A stretch of DNA of 64,000 nt from Gentiana macrophylla (taxonomy: Eukaryota > Streptophyta > Magnoliopsida > Gentianales > Gentianaceae). The notes below the pieces were generated by a model. The model worked only from the letters and a program-made list of their open reading frames with translations. It was not told where the DNA came from and ran no database searches. This document shows positions 1 to 11,887 of this stretch, piece after piece. The translations under genes and the position numbers were made by a program. The stretch is taken from assembly GCA_026214975.1 (NCBI GenBank), contig JAOBSW010000365.1, forward strand, positions 54,340 to 118,339, in the 5' to 3' direction. Numbering within the stretch: the first letter of the stretch is position 1; every line of letters begins with the position of its first letter.

Positions 1-101
1 ATCTGTCAACTTGCAATTCAATGGCCAGAGGGGCAGCAGAAATCAAAACAGAAATACATTGATGAGAATTTGAAGGCCACGGTTTAGCTTTTCATTACCT
101 G

Positions 102-3100
102 CTAGCGGTACACACCATGGTCTGAAACAATAACTTGAAGCTCCTCGTTTCCCAAGTCTTTTTGCGATTCTTGTATTTCAACAACTGAAATAGCAGCTCG
201 GGGTGAATCATAAGATTCAATCCTCTTCAAGGTATGCATCTCTCTAAAACAGGGTGGTATATTCAAGCAACCGCACCTATTCACGATAAGCACCTCTAAG
301 ATAGGAAAAGACTCGCCATACGCAATCCATTCAGCCACGTATAAATACTGCAGTTTCAAGAACTTAAGCTTTGGAAATTCTGTATCTTCCATGTCCCATT
401 CATCCCCAACAAACGCATTATCCAAAGAGCTTGAGAACCTCAAGACATGGGATTTTACTGATCAATGGTAGATATTTCCAGTCTAGGCCGCACCGTGATA
501 ATGATAATTTCTTAATATTTGAAGGAAATTTGAACACAGTTAGATTTATCTTAGCGGAAACCTTCAATGACTCGAGTTTACTAAGAGAGTCCAGTTCTGG
601 AAAAAGCAAGTCAACTTTTTGTTCTTCGAAGTAATAATGAAACATGTCACCCGAATATTCGTAAGAAATGAAGCCCAGTTTTTTAAGAGAAGGTGACCTT
701 TGTAGAAGGTCTTCCAAATCTTTTGTTGAGGAGATACATGGTGATGAAAAGCTTTCTAAGTTAACCATTTGGGGGTATGCTTCACCCTTTTTGACACCCA
801 AACTACTTAGGTAGCACCGACCGACATCTACATGCCTAAGCCTTGTCATGTTCCAAATAGTTCCGGGCAACTCTAACGGAAATACTCTGATTCCTGTAAG
901 AATCAGAATTTCCAGATTCCAGAGATTGGATATAGAAGATGGAAACGGTGACTCCAGGCCTACGACTCCAAATGAGGTCGCTATAAATCTCAGATGAACT
1001 AGTGAAGCTATCTCACTGATTGAACATGCATCCCCCCATTCTAACTCTTCCAAATTCATCACTTGAACAAGTTTCAAGTTGCTAACAAAAGGACATTCAA
1101 GACGATCAAAACCTAATTTAGGACTATAGATTAAAGTGTGGATACATGGACATGCTTTTGTAGCATTATTGAGATACTTCGCTTGAATATGGATGCAAGC
1201 GCGATATGGATTACGTACGGTGGAACTTGAGGAATTAGAATCCTCATATTTGTCCATTAATTGGAAAAAGTTCTCCTTTTGAGCTTTTCCTTGACAGAAT
1301 TCATGCACTAGATCATGAATCCGACAACTTTTTATCCCACCATAGGAACTTCTCTGATTAGCAATCACAAGGCTTCTGTCAACTAAATCACACAAGTACT
1401 CCTTTGCCACGTTTTTTAAGTTTTCCTTGTTGGGATTCTGCACAAATCCTTCGGTGATCCATAGCAATGTCAACTTATTCACATGAATTATCGTATCTTC
1501 TGCAAATGCACCAAAATAGAGAAGGCATGACTTTAGATGCTCTGGTCAATGCTGGTAACTTAATTCTAACACGTCCATACCACCTTCCGTGGAAACGTAC
1601 GAACCTATTGTTTCGGAGATTTTATTCCACCAACTCAGACTTCTTTCAGTCTTGGCAAGAAGACCTCCAATTAAAACAATTGTCAAAGGAAGGCCGTTGC
1701 AGTTTTTTGCAATCATCTTGCCAACCTCTAAAAAATATGGTGGGCAAGCTTCCGTACGAAATGCCTTCCTTAACAACAACTCCCAACTTTCCTTCTCAGA
1801 CAAAAAACGTAGGTGATGAAGGATACAATCTTTTTTGGCTTGTAAAGCAACATTATGAATACGCGTCGTGAAAATAACTCTACTTCCATTTCGATCATTT
1901 GGAAATGATCTTTCAACTTCAGTCCAGGCCTTTACATCCCAGATATCGTCCATTATAATAAGGTACCTTTTGCCTTTGAGAAACTTACGAAGCATATCAG
2001 CCAAATCTTCTTCCTTCATGTCATACAATTTGTCATCCTTCCCCTTGATATCACCTAGAATATCCAGCAATATCCTTCTAGCATTGTGAACTTGGGAAAC
2101 GATACAATAAGAAAACATGTGAAAATGGTTCCTAACCGCGCGGGAATTATAAACCTTGTTAGCCATGGTAGTCTTCCCTAGGCCAGCCATTCCAACAATA
2201 GCAACAATGTCAAGAGACTTGGATCCCTCTTTAAGATTTTCAATTATTATGTCTACCTCATCCTCCAAACCAATCATCACTTCATTGAAACCTGAAGTCC
2301 ATGGATCTTCAATCTTCAATTTCCTTAGAGCAATTGCTGAACAATCGAGGACTTCACCATCAACCATCTTTCTACCTTCAATCTTCTTAAGCTTGCTCTT
2401 AACAACCTTAATTTCATCTAGGACCTCCATAAGACGTGCCATATTATACCATAATGGATGGCCCGTTACCGAACAAGAATTGATAGCATATTCTGTTTGG
2501 TATGCCAAATTGATAACTTTTAACCATGTATCCTTTAGTTCTTTTTGCTCATTTTGTTGTTCAAAAAGATCATTCAGATAAGGCCTTAAAGACAATAGTC
2601 CCTCCTCAATATTGATAATCAGATGCTTTGTAGAAGAGATAAAATATGTATCCCTCTTAAGCTTTTCCTTCAACAGCCCAAGATGTTGTAAGAGGAAGTT
2701 GAAAAATCCTAGACCATTAATCTTGGGGAAATCATACGAAAACGAATCCCGGGTGTGTTCATAAACCTGTTGAATCTTGCCCTTTACTAGGTCAGCCTTC
2801 CTCATAAGGTCGCTTAAACATGTGTTTGGGTTGGAGAAATTCCCTTTCATGTCATCAATGGAGATAACAAGATACAAATCCTCTTTGACAAGAACCTCGA
2901 TTTCTGCAGTTATCATCATCACCTCTTTATCCTCTACATGCTGATATGGTGGATTAGCTAGAAATGATATACCAAACGTTAGAGATTCTTGAAGAATTTG
3001 AAAATCTTCCTTCAAAATATCCACTAGATTCTCAAGGAGAAGGTCAAGAAAGATTTGAACAATCTGTCCTAAAAGAAGGGGGTCTAGTTGTCCCAACTTC

Positions 3101-3876
3101 ATTTCCTTTAAGAATCTAAAGTAAAAGGCCTTAAAAACAGGGACACAAGGTTTGATCTTCTGCAGCACATTGAACAAGAAAATATTTAGTTTTGTTGCCA
3201 TATCTTCATCTACTGCTTTCACCCAATACAAAAATATTAGGCATGCTGAATATTGAGCAAAAGCATGGACAACGATCTTGAACTCTCGTGCTTCCTTGAA
3301 ACGTCTCCATTGCTTAGGAGCGAGATTATAGAGATTATGCAACAATGTTAGCTTTTTCTCGAGGGTAGCAATTTGATTCTTGAGCAAAAGAATTTCATCA
3401 CCATTTTTGTACTTGTAAAGATCTTTCAGATTCTCGAGAATAGCATCCAGAAAATTCAGGGTCATTCTGTTCTTAAGAGTATTACATCTCAATGAGCATT
3501 GTAAAAGAAGTTCACACGATTCTTCAAATTCTTGCTTACAGTGCTGTATTCTGCCTTGCACATCTAGAATCCAGTTTTCGATATCAATTTCTTTGTCTTC
3601 CAAACAGGAAGTAGAATCAAGTTCATTTCTTGATATTCCCCATATAGCTTCACGAGTACGGTTTACCGGCATTAAAAGCTGCCTGATTTCTACATCAGAA
3701 TCCTCCAAAGTCAAAAATGACCAGAAGAACATTCTCAAGAATCTAAGCCCAAATTTACAAGACTGGATCTTGTCCACCATCTGATCAGCCCATAAGGAAT
3801 GTTGTTCTGAAATCAAAGGGCTCTCTTCAAGAGAAGAGAGCTGTTCAAGAGCAGAGTCTACACAAGTCCCAACCAT
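102..3876 (-). pseudogene. NLR-1: R1-like CC-NB-ARC-LRR gene with one nonsense codon and one frameshift
   Basis: This encodes an intracellular immune receptor of the coiled-coil NB-ARC LRR class, closest in type to Solanaceae R1 late blight resistance proteins. From the ATG at 3876 the product has an extended R1-type N-terminal region of about 500 residues, then a P-loop (GMAGLGKTT), kinase-2 (LIIMDDIWD), RNBS-B (FTTRIHNVA), GLPL (NGLPLTIVL) and an MHD variant (RIHDLVHEF), then LRRs. Two lesions are visible. A TGA at 1546-1548 replaces a Leu codon that the other copies have after SYQH; the frame is otherwise open on both sides. An extra T near 422-428, after EVLKL, shifts the last ~110 residues into another frame, which ends at 102. 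Unless these are sequencing errors the product stops after the NB-ARC2 region. It could still be an NB-only truncated product. Confidence 0.9.
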
Positions 3877-4602
3877 TTCCTGTCTCTTTTATCTTTCCTC
3901 TCCTTTCCTCTCCTGTCATGTTGTTAACACCATATTAGCACAATTTGACATTTAAAAACAATCTGGTGCCATAAAAAAGCCCCTTTTAAAACTCCAAGTG
4001 CATTTCATGGAAATTGAGCTTTTCTCAGTAAACCTCATAACAATAAACAATTTTTTTTTTTTTTAAATCCAGTAATTCACCGTAGAAACACAAATCAGGA
4101 ACAAAACTCTATTCTGGGACACCGTAAGCAAATGCAATTAAATTTCTTTCACTATAAGTTGACCAATGACTGAAAATCCAAAGTAGGGAGTAATTGAATA
4201 CAAAAGAGAATACCTTCAATTCAATATGGATTTGGATTGTTGTGAATGACTGGTAGCTCCTGTAAATCTTCAAAGAGTTGATGTCTTACAGAAGCTTCGC
4301 TGTACTTCAATGGATACTTAATTAGCTGAGAAACAAAAAAGGATCATTCACAAAAGTCCAAGGAAATAAGGAACTAAGGAAGTTGACGAATATTAGCAGG
4401 TTCTTTTTTTTTTTTTTTTTCGTTTTGTTTTTTCCTTTTCCTTTTCAAGACACTTTCCTCCCTCTAGTCTGGCTTGGTTTGACATATGAAACATTTAATT
4501 GTGATTTTTTATTATATGGTTTGATTCTTCGGGTTTGCCGTAAATCGTAAAAACACAATGGGACAAAGGGTTTTTTTTTTCCTTAGAGGAGAATGATAAA
4601 TC
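3877..4602. other. NLR-1 upstream region
   Basis: No coding signal. It holds pyrimidine-rich sequence next to the start codon and T-runs near 4050 and 4405. A stretch near 4270 (cttcaaagagttgatgtctt) resembles sequence upstream of NLR-4 near 14685. This is consistent with a shared 5' leader or promoter of the NLR family. No TATA box can be assigned with confidence. Confidence 0.5.
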
Positions 4603-5092
4603 GTCTGCAAACTACATAAGAATGTGAACATTTTATCATCTCATTCTCGTATGACAAATTGATTTGGCATTTCTTCAATAATGGAGTATATTCTGTTGAA
4701 ACAAATGCATAATGTTCTCTCGGCGGCATCAATTTGCACTCAATAGGTAAAGGCAATGGCTTGTCTCAGGTGTGCAATAGATCCGAAGAAATCGCCTGTC
4801 ATTACCTCCTCAAATGTGACATCCCTAAAACGTTTTGAATATTGTCTCCTTACGGAAATTATTTGAGCTTCATGCGTGTACATTCTTTTTAGACATGTTG
4901 GATGAACTCTTAAACATTCATGATGATATGGAAGTGGAGCAAATTAAATAGTTGCTCTTCTCTGCAGAGGTACCACTGAGGGCAGGCCAACTAGGCCAAA
5001 ATCCATATTTTTAGGTGGCGATGTTCAGAAATCGTCCGGATGAAAGTACAAGTAATTGGATCCTTCGAAGAATAATCCAACTGATGAATTGG
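4603..5092. repeat. Dispersed repeat family A, partial copy 1
   Basis: Diverged copy of a sequence also found at about 17742-18931, 33735-35225 and 44884-46072. Shared landmarks are actacataagaatgtgaa, the taggcaatggcttgt-like stretch and the aatccatatttttaggtg stretch. This copy lacks the second half of the repeat. No coding capacity is conserved between copies. Confidence 0.75.
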
Positions 5093-5229
5093 TGATGTTT
5101 TGTTTTACACAAAAAAGCAGTTATAATTATACACAAAAAATCTCCCCACAATCCACATTAATAATCTGTTTTACACAAAAAAGCTGTTATAATTATAAAT
5201 GGACCCAAATCGTTCATCTTGCGTATATG

Positions 5230-5265
5230 TCGAGAAGGATCTTTCAAGTTGAAGATCCTTCTCGA
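5230..5265. other. Perfect 14-bp inverted repeat with 8-nt loop
   Basis: TCGAGAAGGATCTT at 5230-5243 is exactly complementary to 5252-5265, with an 8-nt spacer. It lies between the truncated family A copy and a cassette C remnant. Function is unknown; it may be an insertion or excision scar. Confidence 0.7.
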
Positions 5266-5307
5266 TCCAATCGTTCATCCATTGCTTTTACCGGTCATTC
5301 TCGATGA

Positions 5308-5465
5308 TCAAAAGATGCCTGCAGAACATTACACAGATAGACGTTCATGCCTGCAGGACATTACACAGATAGATGACTGCAAGACATTCTTAATTCAACA
5401 TAATTGAGAAATCCGATTTCAGCATGCATTTAGAGAAGAGGATTAAGTGTCGGACATGACTGCTT
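5308..5465. repeat. Cassette C, diverged partial copy with internal duplication
   Basis: Resembles the part of cassette C around 6920-7150: caaaagatgcctgcag, acattacacagatagac, the tgcaagacatt stretch and the final ggattaagtgtcgga-like stretch. The tgcctgcag-acattacacagatag unit occurs twice in tandem here. No gene is seen. Confidence 0.65.
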
Positions 5466-5510
5466 TTCGTGTTCATTTGTGTAAGAGAAAAACAAACATG
5501 CTGAAAAGAA

Positions 5511-6868
5511 AACTTAAGCTTTGGGAATTCTGTGTCTTCCATGTCCCGCTTAAGCCCAAGGCATCATCTAGTAGCTTCAGTACCTCTAGACAAGGCATTT
5601 TACTGATCTCTGGTATATATCTCCAGTCTAGGCCGCACTCTGGTAACGAAAGAAAGTTAAATGTGCTTAAACATCGCTCTCCCACATGGGAAACCTTCAG
5701 TGACTCAAGTTTACTGAGAGAGTCCAGTTTCGGAAAATGAAAACTTTTTCTATCAATATAGTTTTCAAAGCCCAGTTTTCGAAGAGATGGTGACCGTTGT
5801 AGAAGGTCTTTTAAAACTTCTGGTGAGGAGATATTTGGTGATGAAAAGCTTTCCAAGTTAACCATTTGGGGGTGGGGGTGGGGGTGGGGGTGGGGGTATG
5901 CTTCACGATTTTTGATACCCAAACTACTTAGGTAGCATCCATTAACATCCACGTGCCTATGCCTTGTCATGTTCCAAATAGTTTCGGGCAACTCCAAGTA
6001 TCCTGGGGTAACCGTAAGAATCAGAATTTTCAGATTCCAAAGATTGGAAATAGACGACGGAACTTTGTTACGGCTTATGAGACGAACAGAAGTTGCTACA
6101 AATCTCAGATGAACTAGTGAAGTTATCTCTTTGATAAAACATGAATCCCATGTCTCCCGGTCCAGCTGTTTCAAATCCATAACTTGAACAAGTTTCAAGT
6201 TGCTAACATATTGATAGTCATTACGATAAGTCCTACAACTATTGAGTAGAGAGTGGATATTTGGGCATATTTCTGTAGCATCACTGAGATCTTTCCCTTT
6301 CGTATGGATGGATGCAAACACGATATGGATTAGAAGCCTCATATTTGTCCATTAATTCAAAAAAGTTCTCCTCTGGAGCCTTTATTTGACAAAATTCATG
6401 CACTAAATCATGAATCCGACAATTTTTTATCCCACCGTAGGAACTTCTCTCGTAAGCAATCACAAGGCTTCTATCAACTAGATCACATAAGTACTCTTTT
6501 GCCACTTTTTCTAAGTTTTCCATGTTGGAATTCTGCACAAATCCTTTTGCTATCCATAGCAGCATCAACTTATTCACACGAATTGATGTATCTTCTACAA
6601 ATGCTCCAAGATACAGAAAGCATGGCTTTAGATGCTCTGGCAAATGCTGGTAACTTAATTCTAACACGTCCATACGACCTTCCGTAGAAACATCAGAACC
6701 TATTGTTTCAGAAATTTTATTCCACCAACTTAGACTTCTTTCGGTCCTAGAAAGGAGACCTGCAATTAAAACACTTACGGAGCATGTCAGCCAAATCCTC
6801 CTCCATCATATCATACATTTTGTCATCCTGGCCTCTGATATCACCAAGAATATCGAGCAATATCATAC
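5511..6868 (-). pseudogene. NLR-2: NLR fragment with internal NB-ARC deletion
   Basis: Minus-strand NLR remnant. It begins at 6868 inside NB-ARC with ILLDILGDIRG and ADMLRK. It then jumps at about 6770-6776 straight to the GLPL-side sequence (LIAGLL-like, frame changed), so kinase-2 and RNBS-B are missing. From 6673 it continues in frame through MDVLELSYQHLPEHL and the IHD motif, shifts frame near 6310, and runs through LRRs to a final frameshift. The homology stops at about 5511, before the C-terminal LRRs. Its upstream edge joins cassette C directly. The fragment is not expected to give a working receptor. Confidence 0.88.
5868..5897. repeat. (GGGGGT)5 hexanucleotide repeat in the NLR-2 LRR
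   Basis: Five GGGGGT units read on the minus strand as a His-Pro run between AY and QMVNLES. NLR-5 has a single extra His-Pro at the same place, and NLR-1 and NLR-4 have none. This marks an in-frame expandable site at one fixed LRR position. Confidence 0.9.
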
Positions 6869-7625
6869 TCCATGCCAATACAGCAGCAGCATCCATTGCA
6901 ATTACCAGTCGTTTCCGACAATCAAAAGATGCCAGCCTGCAGGACATTACATAGCTGAGAGATGTTCATGTTCATTGCTGCCTAAACGAAATTCATCAGA
7001 ATTATCAGTTTTACGTGAACAACATATATCATATGCAAGACATTTTGGCCTTAATTCTACAAAAAAACAAGATTGTGAAATATATCCAAACACAGCATGT
7101 GTTTAAAGAAGAGAATCAAGTGGCAGACAAGCCGGCTTTTCATGATTGAGATACTCCTGCAGAGGATTTAAAGGGCTCTTGTAGCTAAGAATACAAGGGG
7201 TGTTCGGTGTTCCCTCACGTTATGTACAAATTGAAATTTTGATCTTTTACGGGTTTTAGTCCCGGAAAGAAAAAGGCAATCAGTAAGCATGATGATCCAA
7301 TAATAACAACAAACACATCAAATAAATCGAAAGAGAAATGCTTACATGAGATTTGACGGCCACGGTTTAGTATTCATCATTTATACTCTCTTAAAATTCT
7401 CCTTGCTTTTCCACAATGCATCTGATAATTCATACCGAAGGACGAGTTTAATGTCGTAAGATTGCAAAAGGTGCAAAATTAAGATGAGAAAAAAGTGTAG
7501 ATGAAAACACAACTTACTTTTCAAATTATGGTTTATCTCATAATTAGCACCTTGTCCATTTGAAAACGAAGACAGTAGGCATCGATCAGTTGTCGTAGCA
7601 ATATTCTTGCATTCTCGATATAAAT
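6868..7625. repeat. Cassette C, copy 2 (about 0.75 kb)
   Basis: Starts at tactccatgccaatacagc and ends near gcaatattcttgcattc. It is nearly collinear with 20197-20957. It contains the caagccggcttttcatgattgag stretch and an NLR-3'-flank-like motif (gatttgacggccacggttta). Its left edge abuts NB-ARC sequence of NLR-2. No conserved long reading frame was found; short frames differ between copies. Confidence 0.85.
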
Positions 7626-7691
7626 AAAATTCGAATGGAACAAGCCTCAACGAAAAAGAGAAGTAGTTTCATGAGATTTGAGGGTAACGAT

Positions 7692-8340
7692 TTACAGTTT
7701 CCATATCCTACTTTTGGGAAGAATAACTTCAAGGTCCTCATTTCCATAGTTATTTTGTGCTTCCTGTATTTCTAAGACTGAAGTAGTAGCATTGGGTGAT
7801 GCAAAAACTTCAATCCTCTTCAAGGTAGCCATTTCTCCAAAACAGGGTGGTATTGTATCCAGGTGATAGCATTCATCCACGATAACTACCTCCAGGCTAG
7901 GAAAAGATTCGCCATACGCAATCCATTCTTGCAAATCTAAGAACTCCAGTCTCAAGAACTTAAGCATTGGGAATACTGTATCTTCCATGTCCCATTCAAG
8001 CCCAATAAAGGCACCACGTAGTAGCTTCAGAACTTCAAGACATGGCATTTTACTGATTGTTTGTAAATACATCCAAGGTAGGAAGCCACCTGATAATGAT
8101 AGTTTCTTAAGAGTTGAAGGAAAGCTAAACGGACGTAAACGTAGCTCCAAACTCACACATGAAACCTTCAACGACTCAAGTTTACGTAGGGAGCCCAGTT
8201 TTGGAAAACGAAAATGCTCAGTTTTCGAAGAGAAGGTGACCTTCGTAGAAGGTCTTTTAAAGCTTTTGTAGAGGAGATATTTGGTGATGAAAAGCTTTCC
8301 AAATTAACCATTTGGGGATATGCTTCACGCTATTTGACAT
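7692..8340 (-). pseudogene. NLR-3: C-terminal LRR fragment
   Basis: Only the last LRRs of an R1-like NLR remain. Recognisable stretches are MVNLESFSS-like sequence near 8300, then KMPCLEVLKLL, WDMEDTVFPMLKFL, FPSLEVVIVDEC and IPPCFGEMATLKRIEV, ending at 7692. The homology ends at about 8340 inside the QMVNLE region, where unrelated AT-rich DNA begins. A frame change is present near 8170-8230. It is a decayed duplicate. Confidence 0.88.
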
Positions 8341-9094
8341 CCAAAAGAAATTAAAGCCTCCAGCATCAAAATGAAAATCAAAATCACATACATATAGGGA
8401 CCAACCCAAAGAGCAAAAAAACAAAAATCAAAGTAAAAATATGAAAAGACGACAAAACAAAACAATGAGAACAACCTTTTGCAATACAATTGAAAGGTCT
8501 CACTGAAAATATTAAAATCTTTACATTAATTTTGGCTGTGGCATATTTCTTGGCAAAAAAAAATAAAAATATTGCACCTCTTAAAGTCCCAAAAATTCCC
8601 ACATTTGCCGTCCAAGTCCCTGACAAAATTACAAGAGAAAACACAATTATATCCATCCAAACAACAAAAAGGCAGGAGCTGAAATAATTAATGCTGAAAC
8701 AAATTTAAATAACAAAGTATTACTGTTGTATTCAATCATGATTGCACAAGTAGTAGTAGTATATGAATTTGCAAATCATATGACTGAGAATCTAGTGAAT
8801 TACAGAAAACAGCTATGAAAATCAGAATGTTTGCCTAAAATATATGCAGATTTTGCATTAAACAATTAGGGGGGGAAAAAAAAAAACCAATTTATTTGGG
8901 ATCATCTTCATTACTTCATCTGACTCAAATAATATGCCAATAAACAAAGAAGATGAAGTTTCATGAGACTATCTAAAAACTCCAATGACATGAATTTGAG
9001 GAAATTTGATACTTCAATGACTGAGAAGAAAAGCATAATTTGTGCAATCAATCAATCAAGAGAATGGAGTTGAGTACCTTATTATAAAAGCCAT
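8341..9094. other. AT-rich spacer without gene
   Basis: AT-rich sequence with short ORFs only and no recognisable protein motif or repeat family. It lies just downstream (minus sense) of NLR-4, so part may be its 3' UTR or terminator. Confidence 0.5.
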
Positions 9095-11887
9095 CTATTC
9101 TGAAAGGGGATATAAATCCCACTGCCCCTGAAGAATAACTTGAAGCTCCTGTATTTCAACAACTGAAGAAGCAATAGATATGTGTGATCCATAAACTTCA
9201 ATCCTCTTCAAGGTAAGCATTTCTCCAAAACAGGGTGGTATTGTTTTCAGCTTATCGCAACCAGCCACGATAAGTACTTCCAGGCTAGGAAAAGACTCTT
9301 CATTCGCAATCCATTCAGCTAAATTTAAACCCCGCAGTTTCAAAAACTTAAGCTTTGGGAATTCTGTATCTTCCATGTCCCACTTAGGCCCATCAAAGGA
9401 ATGATGTAGTAGCTTCAAAACCTCGAGACATGGCATTTTACTAATCACTGGTAAATATCTCCAGTCTAAATGGCGGCAGCTTGATAATGATAGTTTCTTA
9501 AGACTTGAAAGAAAGTTAAACGAACGTAAACATGCCTCCCCCACATAGCTAACATACAGCGACTCAAGTTTACTAAGAGAGTCCAGTTGTGGAAAATGTA
9601 TACTCTGTTTATCATAGTCGCAATGGAAGCTCAGTTTTCGAAGAGAGGGTGACCTTTGTAGAAAGATTTCTAAATCTTCTGTTGAGGAGACACTTAATGA
9701 TGAAAAGCTTTCCAAGTTAACCATTTGGGGATATGCTTCACGTTTTTTGACACCCGGATTACTTAGGTAACACTGATCGACACGTACATGCCTAAGCCTT
9801 GTCAAGTTCCAGAAAGCTTCGGGCAATTTTTCAAAATCGGGTCCACTAAGAATCAGAATTTCCAGATTCCAGCGATTGGATATGAAATCGTTTAGAGCAA
9901 TTTTAGAAAAATCACGTGTAGTCAACCATGAAAATGAAATCGACATAAATCTCAGATGCACTACTGAATGCATCTCTCTTATAAAACTATCATCGCAATC
10001 TAACTCTTTTATATCCATCACTTGAACAAGTTTCAAGTTGCTAAGATCATAACGGTCATGACGACGAATTTCCCATTTACAGTTAAAGAACAGAGAGTGG
10101 ATATTTGGACTTATATCTGTAGCATCACTGACATATTTCCCTTTCATATGGATGCAAACACGATATGGATTACATAAAGTGGAACTTGATGAATTAGAAG
10201 CCTCATTATTGACCATTAATTGGAAAATGTTCTCCTCTCGAGCCTTTCTTTGACAGAATTCATGCACTAGATCATGAATCCGACAGCTTTTTATCCCACC
10301 GTATGAACTTCTCTCATTAGCAATCACAAGGCTTCTATCAACTAGATCACTTAAATACTCTTTCGCCACATTTTTCAAGTTTACCCTATTGGAATTCTTC
10401 ACAAATCCCTCAGCGATCCATAGCAATGTCAACTTATTCACACGAATTAATGTATCTTCTACAAATGCTCCAAAATAGAGAAAGCATGGCTTCAGATGCT
10501 CTGGTAAATGTTGATAACTTAATTCTAACACGCTCATACAATCTTCCGTTAAAACATAGGAACTTGTTGTTTCAGAAATTTTATTCCACCAACTTAGACT
10601 TATATCAGTTCTAAGAAGACCTGCGATTAAAAGAATTGTCAAAGGAAGGCCTTTGCAATTCTTTGAAATCATCTTCCCAACCTCTAAAAAAGTTGGTGGG
10701 CAACCTTCTCCACTGAATGTCTTCTTTTGCAACAATTCCCAACTTTCTTCATCAGACAAAAAACGCAGGTGATGAAGGATACAATCTTTTTTGGCTTGTA
10801 AAGCAACATTATGAATACGTGTTGTGAATATAACTTTACTTCCATTTTGGTTATTCGGAAGTGAGTTTTTAACTTCATCCCAGGACTTGACGTCCCAGAT
10901 ATCGTCCATTATAATTAGGTACCTTTTGCCTAAGAGACACTTACGGAGCATGTCAGCTAACTCTTCTTCCTTCTTATCAAACATTTTGTCATCCTCCTTC
11001 TTATCAAACATTTTGTCAAACATTTTGTCATCCTCCTTATCAAACATTTTGTCATCCTCCTTCTTATCAAACATTTCCTTCTGCTTTCCCTTAATATGAC
11101 CAAGAATATCAAGCAATATCATTCTAGTACTGTAAACTTGGGAAACAATACAATAAGCAAACACGTGAAAGTGATTCCTAACGGCAGGGGCATTGTAAAC
11201 CTTGTTAGCCATGGTAGTCTTCCCTAGGCCAGGCATACCAACAATAGCAACAATGTCAAGAAACTTAGATCCATTTATAAGATTTTCAACTATTATGTCT
11301 ACCTCCTCCTTCAAATCCACTATCACTTCATTGAAATTTGAAGCCCATGGACCTTCTGGAGCTCTATTTGGAGCAACGGCTGAAGAATGGAGGATTGCAG
11401 CATCGTGCTTCTTTCTACCTTCAATCTTCTTAAGATTACCGTTAACATCCTTAATTTCGTCTAGGACCTTCATAAGACGTGTTATATTATACCATAATGG
11501 ATGGCCAGTTACCAAACACGAATTGATGGCATACTCTGTTTGGTATGCCAAATCGATAACTTTTAACCAAATATCCTTTAGTTCTTTCTGCTCTTTTTGC
11601 CGTTCAAAAAGATCATCGAGATAAGGCCTCAAAGACATTAGTTCCTCCACAATTTTGATAATTAATTTTTTTGCAGAAGGGATAAAATCGGGATCTCCTT
11701 TCAGCTTCTCCTTCAAGAACCCAATATTCTGTAAGAGGAAGTCAAAAAATCCTAGACCGTTGGTCTTTGGGAAATCATACGAAAATGAATCCCGGTCATA
11801 AGCCTGTAGAATCTTACCCTTTACTTGTTCAACATTCCTCGTAAAGTCACTTAAACATGTGTTTGCCTCGGAGAAAGTACCATTCAT
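9095..11887 (-). CDS. NLR-4 (main part): NB-ARC-LRR reading frame of ~930 residues
   Basis: An uninterrupted frame for the later part of the R1-type N-terminal region, NB-ARC and LRRs. It shows the P-loop (GMPGLGKTT), kinase-2 (LIIMDDIWD), RNBS-B (FTTRIHNVA), GLPL (KGLPLTILL), IHD (RIHDLVHEF) and a complete C-terminal LRR block ending at 9095. The first ~400 N-terminal residues are encoded separately at 13223-14416. Homology to NLR-5 breaks at about 11901-11904 (minus-strand CTCTGTCCATGACATG), where an insertion begins. Between RNBS-A and kinase-2 it has an acidic tandem repeat absent from the other copies. It could be expressed from MNGTF at 11887 as an N-terminally short receptor, or be joined to the upstream part by splicing; neither is shown. 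Confidence 0.85.
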   Translation of the reverse strand: MNGTFSEANTCLSDFTRNVEQVKGKILQAYDRDSFSYDFPKTNGLGFFDFLLQNIGFLKEKLKGDPDFIPSAKKLIIKIVEELMSLRPYLDDLFERQKEQKELKDIWLKVIDLAYQTEYAINSCLVTGHPLWYNITRLMKVLDEIKDVNGNLKKIEGRKKHDAAILHSSAVAPNRAPEGPWASNFNEVIVDLKEEVDIIVENLINGSKFLDIVAIVGMPGLGKTTMANKVYNAPAVRNHFHVFAYCIVSQVYSTRMILLDILGHIKGKQKEMFDKKEDDKMFDKEDDKMFDKMFDKKEDDKMFDKKEEELADMLRKCLLGKRYLIIMDDIWDVKSWDEVKNSLPNNQNGSKVIFTTRIHNVALQAKKDCILHHLRFLSDEESWELLQKKTFSGEGCPPTFLEVGKMISKNCKGLPLTILLIAGLLRTDISLSWWNKISETTSSYVLTEDCMSVLELSYQHLPEHLKPCFLYFGAFVEDTLIRVNKLTLLWIAEGFVKNSNRVNLKNVAKEYLSDLVDRSLVIANERSSYGGIKSCRIHDLVHEFCQRKAREENIFQLMVNNEASNSSSSTLCNPYRVCIHMKGKYVSDATDISPNIHSLFFNCKWEIRRHDRYDLSNLKLVQVMDIKELDCDDSFIREMHSVVHLRFMSISFSWLTTRDFSKIALNDFISNRWNLEILILSGPDFEKLPEAFWNLTRLRHVRVDQCYLSNPGVKKREAYPQMVNLESFSSLSVSSTEDLEIFLQRSPSLRKLSFHCDYDKQSIHFPQLDSLSKLESLYVSYVGEACLRSFNFLSSLKKLSLSSCRHLDWRYLPVISKMPCLEVLKLLHHSFDGPKWDMEDTEFPKLKFLKLRGLNLAEWIANEESFPSLEVLIVAGCDKLKTIPPCFGEMLTLKRIEVYGSHISIASSVVEIQELQVILQGQWDLYPLSE
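10970..11076. repeat. 27-bp minisatellite in the NLR-4 NB-ARC
   Basis: About four full and partial copies of a 27-bp unit that encodes variants of KEDDKMFDK on the minus strand. NLR-5 has a single unit (KDDKMFDKKEEE) at this position. All copies keep the reading frame. Confidence 0.9.
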
